Shown here: positions 20,621 through 30,927 of the stretch, one piece after another
Position numbering within the stretch: the first letter of the stretch is position 1
How the letters are laid out: the number at the start of each line of letters is the position of its first letter
DNA from: Gonium pectorale
Lineage: Eukaryota; Chlorophyta; Chlorophyceae; Chlamydomonadales; Volvocaceae
Direction: 5' to 3'
DNA: 41,308 bases
Assembly (NCBI GenBank): GCA_001584585.1
Contig: LSYV01000048.1
Location: 235,361-276,668 of the forward strand
Program-made: the position numbers and the translations under genes
The notes under the pieces: model-generated
The model's input: the letters and a program-made list of their open reading frames with translations, nothing else
Told to the model about the DNA's origin: nothing
Databases searched by the model: none

Positions 20621-23600
20621 ATGCCCCTGGCGCGCGACCCTCTCTCGCGCAGGGCGGTGCGGGCTGGTGTTGCGGTCGGGTCTCCTAGGCCCGGCATTGC
20701 CGCCGAACGGCCCGCCCGCATGGCCACTACCGCCCCCAGGGGCACCGCCGGTGACGCTTCCCCCGATGCCCCCAACGCCGGCAACAGCACCGCTGCCGCG
20801 GCCGCGGCCGCTGCCGCCGATGACCCCATCGTCGCCGCCGCCGACACCGCCGCTGACGCGGCTGGAGACACCGGGCTGGCGGAGCTTCCGCTGGAGCTGC
20901 TGTGCGGGCACGTGCTGCCCCGCCTGCCGCCTGGCGAGCGGCTGCGCCTGCGGGCCGTCAGCCGGGATTGGGCGGCCTGCGTGGAGGGCCTTGCGCCGCA
21001 TGTGAACCTGGTGTTGCCGCCGATCGGGCCAGCCAGGCGGTGGGGGCAGCGGCCCCGGTGGTCGGGGTGCTTCATGCAAGCCGCCAAGGGGCCGAAGAGC
21101 TGGCGGCGGAGCTGTGGCGGCGGCAGCCGCGACAATAGCGACGGTGGCTGCGGGGCCGGCGACAGCGGTGAAGGCGGCGGCGGCGGAGTCAACAGCCCGA
21201 GCGAAGACGGCGCGGGCGGGAAGGCGGGAGCAGCCCGTGGGCAGGGCGGGGAGCGCAGCGTTGGTAACGCCACCATCGCCGCTGCAGCTTCTGCAGACGA
21301 CGGCAACGGCGTCACTGGCCCGGGCGACGGCGGGGACGGTGATAGCGGGTCGCTGCTGGAGGCTGACGCGGTCCGCAGCGGCAGCGGCAGCAGCGGCGTC
21401 GGCCAGTGTGACGGCGGGCAGCTGGCCCACAGGTTCCCCGCTGCGCTGGGGCTGAGGCTGTGGCTTGGCTGCGAGCCGCCGGCGCCGCTGGGTGCATCCG
21501 ACTGGCTACCCGGCGACGGCAGTGGTGACGACGACGGCGACAACAGTGACAGCAAACGTGGCGAGCAGGCGACAGCTCCCACGGCGGCGGCTGACGGCGG
21601 CAGCGGCGACGGCTCGCGTCGCGGTGCGCCGTGCGCCACGCTGACGTCAGCCCTGGCGGTCGCCGCCGCTGTGGCGACGGCGGCGGTCGTCGTGGGCCGC
21701 GACGGCGGGGCTGCGTTGACGGCAGCGCTGGCGGCGGCGGCCGCCGCATGGATCGCCATCCCTCTGTCCCTGTTGATGCTGGCGGCGGTGGCGGTGGCGG
21801 TGGCTAAATGCCGGCCCCGGCGCCGCCCAGCGGCGGTGCAGGGAAGCGCGTGCCCCAGGCCGCCGGTCTGGTCTGCGCGCCACTCGGACAGCCTGGCTGA
21901 CCTGCACTTTGCGCCCGGGTACGGGCCGCGGAGGGGGTGCGTTGGGGACAGCGGAGGGAGGTGATGACGCCACAGGGCCTGTCGCTCGCCCTAGGAGTGG
22001 CTGCGCCCCGCAGCACACCGGTAGGCGTCATAAAACGATCTCTCTGTTGCGCGCCGTCTTTGGGTTCCACGCTGCTTCCGGCACGTACTGCAGAGCGCAT
22101 CGTACGAGTCACGGGGGCCCCCCGGACGCCGCCGCCATACTGCAAAGCCCCTCAGACCCATCGACCGTACCGGTACCGTTCCTTCCCGCGCCCCCCTCCG
22201 CAGCTGGCCGCCGCAGCGCGACCCGGAGCCACAGCCGCAGCCGCAACTGCCCGCCTGGCTGCCGGTGGTAGGTCGCTCGGCGAGGCTGCGGGCGCTGGGC
22301 CTCGTCACCTCGAGCGACTTGGAGCCGCAGGTGGGGCCTGCAGCGGGGTGATGGGGCCGGGGCGATGAAGCCGGGGCGATGGGGCCGGGGCCCTTGGGTG
22401 CGTCCCGGCGCGAGTCCCAACACGAGTCCAGGATGGGTGAGCCCCGGAGCCCTTGAGTCGCTCGGGCGCAGGGTCGCCGCCGACCCCGCTGCCCTCGCGC
22501 CACGCCACACCGCACCGAGCCGGGCCGTACCGCTGCTGCTTGAACTCCCCATGACCCGGAGCTCATCGCCGCAACCCCCACCCCCACCCGCAGGACCTCC
22601 TCGCGCTGTCGGCCGCGTTCCCCGGCCTCCGGGCGCTGGCCCTACACGCCCACCGGCCCCCGGGCCTGGAACGTTGCACAGCCCGTCCCCCCGCCCCCAT
22701 CCGCCTGCGCTCCCTGGCCCCTCTGCTGCTGCCGCCGCCGCAGCCGTCCGCCGGCGCGGCGCCCATAGGCGCGCCGGCAGCGGGCTCCGCCGCCGGCACG
22801 CCGGCGATGATGCCGGGGCCGGGGCCGGTGCGGGCGCCCGTGCAGCCGCCGCTGCTGGGCCCACAGCTTCGGAGCCTGGTGCTGTCTGGGGTGCGCTGTG
22901 AGGCGGAGGGCGACGGCGGCAGCGGCGGCGGCGACCGTGACTCGTCCTTCGGCCTGGCGGGCCTGAGCGGCCTGCACAGCCTGGTGCTGCACCGGGTGCG
23001 GGCCCGGTGGCACCGCCTGACGCCCGAGCTGGAGGTGAGTCTGGGGCCGAGGTGAGGAGGTTGGGGAAGTGAGGGGCCAGAGAATTGGGAGGCATTCTCA
23101 ACAGAGAAGCTGAAGGCGCATGATCCCTCGAAGGCTGAGCGGCGATAGGCTAGCGGCGGGTGGGGCATGGGGGGCATGGGGGGAGCGGGGACAGCGGGGG
23201 CGGGTCTTGCACATCATAGGATATGTTACGTGTGCGTGACGGAATGCTTCAAGCAGGTATAAAACGAGGCCAGAAAAGTTAAGGAAAGCCCCAAGAACTG
23301 AACGCTAGAGTGTGTGTATTTGGGGGGGGGCATGGGAAAGCAGTGCCGCGAGGCGCAGGGCACGGTGGCACCACTACCACTGTGGCACCACTAAAAAATT
23401 CCGGCAGCACGAGTCGGTCACTTCTCGCTATCGAGGAAGGGGCGCGGAGGCGGGGGGGGGCTACGATGCGTGCGGGTTGGGTGGAGGGTGCAAGAGGAAG
23501 TGGGGGCCTTGCGGGGTAGCGTGTGGCTCGCCATGGCCTTGCAGGGTGGTGCGAGGTCCCGGGCCGGGGGCCCAAGCACTGAGGCCGAGTGAGCGCACAA

Positions 23601-26600
23601 GACGCGGTGCGGGAGCCGCGGGAGCCGTCTGGCTCGCTCTACGGCCAACTCCCATCCCATATCTCCTTGCCCTTGCACGCCTCGCCTGCGCCCGTCCCTG
23701 GCCCGGGCCCTAAGGGTTCAGCTGCCGACTAGCATGCTTTGTTTGCTGGCCTGCCGGTATATCTGAGCGCGCTGAGATGCATGTAGGGGGCACATTCGCC
23801 GCAACTGTCCGGGCCCTTACGTAGCCCTGACGCAGCTAGAGCCGTCCGGCAGCGGTGTCCGCACCGCACCACACCGCACCTGCGCCGAGCAACCCCGCCC
23901 ACCCTACGCTCTCCTTCCGACGCATCCTCGCCCAGACTACCACAAGGTTACCACAGGAGTTCTTCTTCCATGCGGTTCGGTGTTTCGCGTCTCGACCCGT
24001 CTCCCAACCTCACTTTCCCCTCCCCCACCCTGCGCTTCCCCTCCCCCACCCCGCGCTGCCCCTCCCCCACTCCACGCTTCGGCGCCGCCACCCGCCAGGC
24101 CCTCACCCGGCTCACGCGCCTGGAGCTGCTCGACAGCGACTTTCACGACGCGTCCGTGCTCTCGGCCGCAGACCGGGCGGAGGCAGAGGCGCGGGCGAAG
24201 GCGCGCTGGGCGCGAGACAACATGTGGCACGCGGCCTGGCGGGAGCGGGAGAGGCGCAGGCGGGAAGCACGTGCGGCCGCGCGGGGCACGGCAGGGGGGC
24301 CGGAGGGCTGGGCCGACCGCGGCCACGCAAGCTGTGAAGGGGAGGAGGAGGAGGACGAGGAGGACGAGGAGGACGGCGACGGGGAGGAGGACGCCGAGGA
24401 AGCCGGGCCTTGGGTGGTCCCGATGGGGTGGCGGCGCGAGCTGGTGCCGCAGTGGGAGGTCACCATGACGGGCCTGGGCCGTGTGGTGGCGGCGCTGCGG
24501 GCGCTGCGGGTGCTGTCCTGCGACGTCGCCTGCCCGCCAGACATGCCTTGGAGAGGTGCGCCGGTCCCGGGGCCGGGGCCCAGGTGCCGGGCTGCCGCTT
24601 TCCGCTTTGTTCGTACCGTATGTTTGTATGAGGCGCTGGGGACGCCACCTTTGATTGCTTGGTGGTGGGGTTTGGCGCAGGTGCTGGTATTGGGGTAGGG
24701 CTGAACTGCGCGCTGGAAGGTGGAGTGTCACGGGGTCCGCCTCGTCCCGGCAACGTACTGCTGGGCCGACGGTAAGCCCGCTTCTTGCCCCTTGTTCCTT
24801 CTGCGCCTGTAACCGGCCCCGCGTTGCCGTAACCTCCCAGTCCTTCTCCCTCCTACCTGCCCTCCGCAGCCCCCGCCCTGCAGCCGTTCCTGAAGGCCCT
24901 TGCCCGGTGTATCCACCTGGAGAGCCTCTCCCTGCCCGGCTGCCAGCTGGGCTCGGCGGCGCAGGCGCGGTGGCTGGCGGCGGCGCTGCCGCGGCTGACC
25001 AGCCTGGAGCTGGGGTCGCTGCCGCCGGCGCTGGGTCGCCGCCGCCAAGCCGCCAGGACGCCGGGGATGAGCTGGGATGAGCACCAAATGCAGCTGAGGG
25101 CGGCGCAGGCGGCGCTGCGCGCGGCGGAACAAGCGAAGCTGGCGGAACTGCGCTTGCGGTACGCATGCAGGTCCGCCTGCGCTGCGGCTGCCGCCGGAGG
25201 AGGAGGAGGAGAAGCAGCAGCGGCAGTGTCAGCGGCCGCAGCATTCGCAGCCAGAGCTGGCGAGGGCGATGGCGGCGGCTCTCGGTCGCTGGGCGGCGCT
25301 GTGCCGGACGCGGCAACCAGCAGCGACGGCGGGTTAACGAACGAGTTCGTCAGCAGCGAACGAGGAGGCAGCGGCGGCGGGGGCTGCTTGGGCGGATTTA
25401 CGGCACTGCGCCGCCTGACGCTGCGGCGCGCCACGGTGGCGCAGCTGGCGCAGCACGCGGTGCCGCTGCCGCCGCGCCTGGCGGAGCTGGTGGCGCCGCT
25501 CCGCCACAGCTTCGACACGTCGCCTGTGGCCCCCGGCGACAGCGAGCACCTGATGGTGGGGAGGGGCGCGTCGTCCCTCACAGGAGCCCAGCACACCTTC
25601 CTGCGCCTGCCGCCGTCCAACCCGCCGGCGGCTGTCGCGGGCATCCCCCAGCTCGCGCCGCACCTGCCACCTTTGCACAGCTACAGTTGTGCACATCATA
25701 GTCCATGCGCTTGCTAGCTTGCTGGCGGCATCCTCGCAACGCCCCCCGGCCTCGCAGCTCCACCGCAGCCCGTTGACGCCCATGCCCTTCTTCGCTGCCC
25801 CCCCCCCGCCTCCCCGTCCCCCACTTCCCCGGCGTCGCAGCTCGCGCCGTCCGACCTGCTGGTCCTGCACGCCCGGCTGCTGCCCGCGCTGCGACCCGTA
25901 GGTGGCCTTGCGCTGACGCCCGTGGGGCCCTGCCCCCACGCCGACGCGCCGCTGCTGCGGGCCATGCTTGGCGCCTGGATGGGCGAGCGGCTGTTGGAGC
26001 TGGACCTTGGGCCCGCCACCCACCCGGAGTACGTCGGGGCGGCCGACCTCCTGGGCTGCCTCAGGTCAGTCAGGCCGTACAATTGAAGCGGTCAAGGTGC
26101 GGCACACTGGGCTGGCGACCTCTTGCGTCCCTGCGTCCCTGCGTCCCTGCTGTTCGGCGTGGTGGGGTCTGTGGATGGCTAAGGGGGCCCATGAAGCAGA
26201 TGAGGCACTTACGTACAAACGCAGCCGTTTCGACCTGCTTTAAGCATTCCGTCACGCATACGTAAAACACACACAGCCGTTAGCTTCGTCGTCCGTCCCT
26301 CCCTCCCTCTGAACCCTTCCCTTCCGACGCCATGCCATTCATCCACTGCCCCGCCCCGGTCGCCGCATACGCCCACAGGTGGGTCGCGGACAGCCTGCCA
26401 CGGCTCCGGCGCCTCCGCTGCCACCTCTGGGCGGCGCGCAGCTGCCTCTTCCCACCGCAGGCGGCGCAGCAGCAGCAGCAGCAGCTCTCCACGTCACAGA
26501 GCGCCGGGGTGCAGGCGGCCCCGGCGGCGCTTCCCCACATGTTGGGCGCCACGGCGGAGCGCTTGCGGGCCCCCCTGATACGGGGCGGCCGCGCAACGCC

Positions 26601-28118
26601 CGACCCAAGCAGCAGCGATGGCGTGAGCTACGCGGGCGGAATCCCCTGGCCGCTGGTGGAGTGCCTCAACCGCATGGCGTGCCTTGAGCGGCTGGAGGTT
26701 CAGGTGGGGCGGGCGGGAGGGCGGGGGGCGCGGGGTTGCAGCAGCGTGCACGTGCACGTGCGGGCGGGTGCTGCACGTGACCTCGTCTGCTCATGCGTCG
26801 GCGCGGGAGGAGCGGAGCGGAGCGGAGCGGAGCGGAGTGCCTCAGTTGCGTGGCGAGCCGGGGGGGCGAGCCTGGGGGCGAGACTGGAGGACTCGAGGTG
26901 CAAGTACAGCTCCTTTTCAGTGTGTTATGGCGCCTAAGTGTGTTGGCAATGCAAAGGACGCGCTCAAAGCGGTTGCCAAGCAAGCAACAAGCAAGTAAGC
27001 AGGCAGCAAGCAACCTGGCGTGCCGAGGCGTGCTCCTGTGGGCATGTTGGTTCTCATGCGCTGGCATGTCGCGCGGACGGGAAACGAGGCACGCCGCATG
27101 ATGCGCCGTGATGGGCCTGAGATGTGTACACCCGTTTGTGTGGCGCGGCGCACACGGCGGGCGGGCGGGCGGGCGGGTACATGTACGGCGGACGCGATTG
27201 GGAGAGGGGAGGTCAGCGCGGAAAAGGCACCTCATGCCTAGCTGGCGCTCTTCTTTCGGGGCGCTTCGTTCCCCTCCCCCTTAGTCCCATGGGAACCACT
27301 CGCCATCACATCCTGGACTAGCTGCCCGAGTCCACGGTCTTGTACGTTGTACCCCAACAGTCCTGCCCGTACATTCCCCATCCAGGTCATTGCGGTGGCG
27401 GCCTGGGCGGTGCCGCCGCTGGCCCGCCTGCTGGCGCAGCCCCGCGCCTACTGCCCCCACCGTGTGCCGCTGGGGCTGCTGGCGGCGCTGGCGCGGCCGC
27501 TGCGGGTGGTGGACTGCAGCCCGCTGGTGGGTTGCCCCGGGCGGCGGGTGGGGTGGGGGTGTGGAGTGGTGAGAGAGCCTGACGGAGCGCGGATGCCAGG
27601 TGTGGGGGTAAGGGGCGGGGGGTAAGGGGCACAGGGTGAGACATTGAAAGGCACGCAGATGCGAAGACACTACACCGACCCTGTCTAGCGCTGTCGAGCA
27701 AGCTACGATTCTATTCTGACCTGGGATATGCACACTTTGTAGTTCCGAGCTGCCTCCGCCGCGAAGAGTTTACTGCAGGGTCTCTACCTGTATGTATTCA
27801 TACCTCCGCCCCTACCTCTGCCCCGCCTAGAACGCCTGGTGCTCGCCAGACAACTCGACGGACCCACGGGTCGCTCTGTCCCAGGCGCGCGCCGCGCTGG
27901 CCGCCGCTGGCTGCCGCGCCGCCCTGGTGGCGGAGGCGGAGGAGCGGGCGGCGTCAGCCATGGGTCTGGGGCACCGGCTTGCGGCGGTCTGGCGGGAGGA
28001 GGCGCTGAGCCAGGCGTGGGGTCACGATGCGGCACAGGCGGTGTACACTGCGCCGCTCACTGCACCGCTCCAGCAGCAGCAGCATGCAGAGGCGACCGAT
28101 CGGAAGCCAAGAAGTTGA
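20621..28118 (+). CDS. F-box/leucine-rich-repeat protein, 1334 aa
   Basis: Nine exons agree in phase throughout: 20621-21936, 22204-22330, 22594-23034, 24099-24555, 24870-25555, 25841-26064, 26379-26703, 27386-27526 and 27831-28118. After an Ala-rich N-terminus the F-box is at residues 86-130 (LAELPLELLCGHVLPRLPPG, then RLRAVSRDW). A long Gly/Ser/Asp-rich insert follows, then two hydrophobic helices at about 338-395 (TSALAVAAAVATAAVVVG and IPLSLLMLAAVAVAVAK). The later exons hold irregular leucine-rich repeats: LRSLVLSGV, LHSLVLHRV, LTRLELLDSDF, LESLSLPGCQLG, LTSLELGSLP, LRRLTLRRA, LLELDLGP and LERLEVQ. There is a Glu/Asp run in exon 4 and a Gln run in exon 7. The expected role is substrate receptor of an SCF ubiquitin ligase. 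A second in-frame ATG at 20720 is an alternative start. No TGTAA follows closely. Confidence 0.88.
23227..23257. repeat. Left arm of a distant 31-base inverted repeat
   Basis: It lies in intron 3 of the F-box/LRR gene and is the reverse complement of 26234-26264 with two mismatches. Confidence 0.85.
24013..24076. repeat. Intronic pyrimidine minisatellite
   Basis: About three units of 21 bases (TTCCCCTCCCCCACCC-type) lie just before the acceptor of exon 4 and supply its polypyrimidine tract. Confidence 0.75.
26234..26264. repeat. Right arm of a distant 31-base inverted repeat
   Basis: It lies in intron 6 of the F-box/LRR gene, complementary to 23227-23257. Confidence 0.85.
26809..26838. repeat. 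GGAGC microsatellite
   Basis: Five exact GGAGC units and one GGAGT, in intron 7 of the F-box/LRR gene. Confidence 0.9.
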
Positions 28119-28819
28119 CACTCACAGCTGCTAGAGCAGCGCGTCTGGCGGGGGTAGGAGGAGCGCTGCCACGCTGCTACCGCCGGAAGCACGTCGGGGC
28201 TGCAAGCCATCGTGATGGGGACCCGGTTTTGGGTGGACTGCCCGCTGGTATGACTGCGTTCCCGCATGCAGGGGTTGCTGTCCATGTTGGCTGTCGTTGC
28301 TGGGGGCGGACTGCGCTGCTTGGGATGCTTGGGTACGGACTCGGCGAGTCGGTGGCACGGGCGCTGCGTCTTTGCTCGTGCGATCGTGCATTGGGAACCG
28401 CCTCACAGGACGCTCGGGAGGTTGCAGGGCACGGGCTGCCCGGGGCCGCCTTTCGGTGTTGTGCGCGGGTGGAGATGGTTGGCCCTTGGCCGTATGCAGT
28501 GGTCGTACATGCGGTTGGCGGTTGCGGCGGTTGGCGCCTGTCAGCGTTCTGGGCGCGTGGATCCCGTCTGGCCACCAGCGATCCACTTTTCCGGGTGGTT
28601 GCCGCGATGACGCGTACAAGGCGCGTGTGTCGTGTATCATGTGTCGGCCGGAGAAGGCCTGGAGGCCGTTCATTGGCGCTGATACCGGCTGGCACATGCC
28701 GTTAGGCCGTTAGGTGGACGCCTTGCACATCCAGCACTGCGGGCGAGGCCTTTCTCCCGATCCCCCGCCTCGCCCTCCGCCTGCGGTTGCTACCGGGTCG
28801 TCGACGGGCCAGCGGCCAT
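28119..28819. other. 3' flank of the F-box/LRR gene
   Basis: It probably contains the 3' untranslated region. No TGTAA was found before 29388, so the transcript end is not placed. No gene is recognised. Confidence 0.4.
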
Positions 28820-29001
28820 CGCGCCGCCAGCAGCCAGCGTGGCAGCGGCAGTGGAGGCGGTGCCGCCTCCAGCGCCTCTGGGAACAGCCGCCCCCATCGG
28901 CTCCGCGTTGCCCAGCGGGCAGCCCAGCCGCAGTGGGCAGCGCGCTGCCGCCAGGTCCCCGTTGCGGCTGGCTGCCTGACTACCATGGGCTCTCGCCGGC
29001 G
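28820..29001 (-). pseudogene. Broken copy of an ankyrin exon
   Basis: The minus strand reads SRNGDLAAARCPLRLGCPLG, nearly the same as CRNGDLAAARCLRRLGCPWG in exon 2 of the F-box/ankyrin gene at 30928-33120. After this the match moves to another frame (PRWLL against the gene's LRWLL), so the copy carries a frame shift. No start, splice partner or stop fits. It is a fragment from that gene or from a close relative. Confidence 0.65.
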
Positions 29002-29412
29002 CTGTGCGGTGTGGGGCGAGGAGTAACAAGCGCGTGGAAGGGCAAGGTCCGTTGTTGTGCGATACGTCGGGCGGCGGGAGTTCCGGCATGGCCGGGACAA
29101 CACCGTCGCCATGGAGGCTGGCATCTGGGGAGCAGCGACGCTGGGGTCGGGTTCATATGGCTGTACCGGTACGTCGCCGGGATGTGCTTAGCGGAGGACC
29201 CACCAGCAGTTCAGGATCCGCGCTGAGCTACCACATCTGGTCCAGGGCAAGCAATAAGGCGAATGAGTTACGCGCCATTTCTTTGGGAGTTGCGCGTGTG
29301 ACTAAGGTCAGCGTCGAAGAAAGGATGGCCCTGTTACGCTTCAGACCTGTCCGGTGTCCGGTTTACCCATGCGACTTCGGTGGTAGTGTAACGCTGCAAA
29401 GCGTTAGCTTTG
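29002..29412. other. Spacer with a hairpin-forming stretch
   Basis: TGCAAAGCGTTA near 29395 is followed after about 14 bases by TAATGCTTTGCA, an 11-of-12 inverted repeat. A plus-strand TGTAA lies just before it at 29388-29392. No gene is recognised. Confidence 0.4.
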
Positions 29413-29808
29413 TTACGCCGTAATGCTTTGCATCATTTCGGGCAGGACTCCCGGGCCCTCCCTTGCCTGGGACTCCTCCCAGCTCAGTCCAGGACCCGGC
29501 AAGGCGTCTTCTTCACCAAGCTCATCATTGCGGTCTCGTGCCTTGCTCAGCGGCAGCCGCCAACTGCAACTGAGCACAGACACCCAACTGGCCGGGACAA
29601 AGTAACCTCCAACACCAGGCGCCGCCCCTACACGCACCTGGCGCATGCGCAGACGCCCTCCAGAGGCAGGCCCACATTCCCACGCGGACAGCCAGAGGCG
29701 TAGCCCGTGGGCCCACACTCTCCGTCCCGCCTCGCCGTCATGGCCCGCAGCAAGGGCCCATCCTATGCGCATCACGCAAACTCGCGTTCGGCCCCGTTCA
29801 AAGCGCAC
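29413..29808 (-). CDS. Possible small protein or terminal exon, 131 codons
   Basis: A minus-strand frame runs from ATG 29808 to the stop at 29413. Its last third (KARDRNDELGEEDALPG, then LSWEESQAREGPGV) is hydrophilic and protein-like. The first part is Trp/Gly/Arg-rich and less convincing. A GTGCGT donor occurs inside, but no in-phase acceptor follows. No family is recognised; it may be chance. Confidence 0.22.
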   Translation of the reverse strand: MRFERGRTRVCVMRIGWALAAGHDGEAGRRVWAHGLRLWLSAWECGPASGGRLRMRQVRVGAAPGVGGYFVPASWVSVLSCSWRLPLSKARDRNDELGEEDALPGPGLSWEESQAREGPGVLPEMMQSITA

Positions 29809-30927
29809 TCGCTAAAGAGCTACCGGTACTTGTGGAACGAACACCTCCCTGCATCCCTACACGTCTGTGGACTCCAGCACCGCGTGCTGCCGCAGCAGGA
29901 AAGGCGTCCTCCGGGCGGGGTCCGTGCGGGGGGACTCCTGTGCAGGGGCCTTGCGCCAAGTGCTGGCCACGTGCTGGTTACGGCCATTCGAACCCAACCA
30001 CAAAACTCATCATAATGCGCCAACAATACTTGCCACGATAAATGAAAAAAATGGAGCAGCGCTTGTGGATGCGATACGGCTCAACCACGAACGCGAATCG
30101 ACTCCGCGCCGAGATAAGATGGCCGCGCCCGCCACAGACTCAGTGCCGCCACACAGGGCCGTTCACGTTCCCAACACACAGTGCCGACGTCCAAGAGGGG
30201 ATACTGGTGATTAAGGCGCGAGCGAGAAGCCAGTCGGCCAGGGCGGGCGGATTACTCGCCTGTCCACAGACCGTATTGAGATTGCGCCATGTTTATTCGA
30301 AGATATGTACTATATTGGGATCCGACGTGGCAGCGTGCCTGCCTACCTACCGGAATAAAAACAACGGCTACGTAGCCCCCTCCCCCTCGCCGCCAGCTCG
30401 CTGCCGAACCGCTGGCAACCCCCAGCCCTCCTTTCACGCACAACCCGCCAGTCGCTGCCTCATGAGCCTCCCAACTGCTTCTAAGGCCCGCCGCCAAAGC
30501 CCCCCGCAAAACAGGCCGCGGCGGAGATCCACCTGCCTAGGCCCCCCCCTGCCTTCCCGGCTGTCGCTCGCCCAGTGCACTGTGCGCATCCTGGGCCAGT
30601 CCTTACCACCGCCAAGGGCAGTGCTGCCCCTCCGGCAGACCGCGAGCCCCAGAGGCCCCGTCCCACCGCTCGGCGAAACAGCAAACCCTGCCCTTCCTCC
30701 TGCCTGCCGGCTTACCCCCCGTCCTGCCACGCGGGGAGCTTTACGCCGACGCTCACCCTTCTAGCCTGGGCGTGCCCACACAAGTCAAGTCCCGCTACCG
30801 TACTTTGGTATGGACACGCCTACATTACCCTACGCTTCGGTCATCGCTCGTTGCTCGGCTTGGCCACGAGCTGAGTACCCCCCCCCCATTAGCCCCCCAT
30901 TAGCCCCCCGTCCCCCTCATCGACAGG
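29809..30927. other. 3' flank of the F-box/ankyrin gene
   Basis: It should contain that gene's 3' untranslated region. A Pro/Arg-rich plus-strand frame at 30480-30760 shows no protein-like pattern. A short tandem CCCCCCATTAG lies at about 30880-30910. No TGTAA was found on the minus strand. Confidence 0.35.

Noticed and set aside
20545..21759. 404-codon open frame on the minus strand
   Set aside because: It is the antisense shadow of the first exon of the F-box/LRR gene; GC-rich third positions suppress stops on the opposite strand.
23937..25316. 459-codon open frame on the minus strand
   Set aside because: It is antisense to exons 4 and 5 of the F-box/LRR gene, runs through an intron and has only Arg/Pro/Ala-rich sequence.
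29985..30005. T-arm-like GGGTTCGAATGG on the minus strand
   Set aside because: The flanking bases do not pair into a T stem and no cloverleaf follows.
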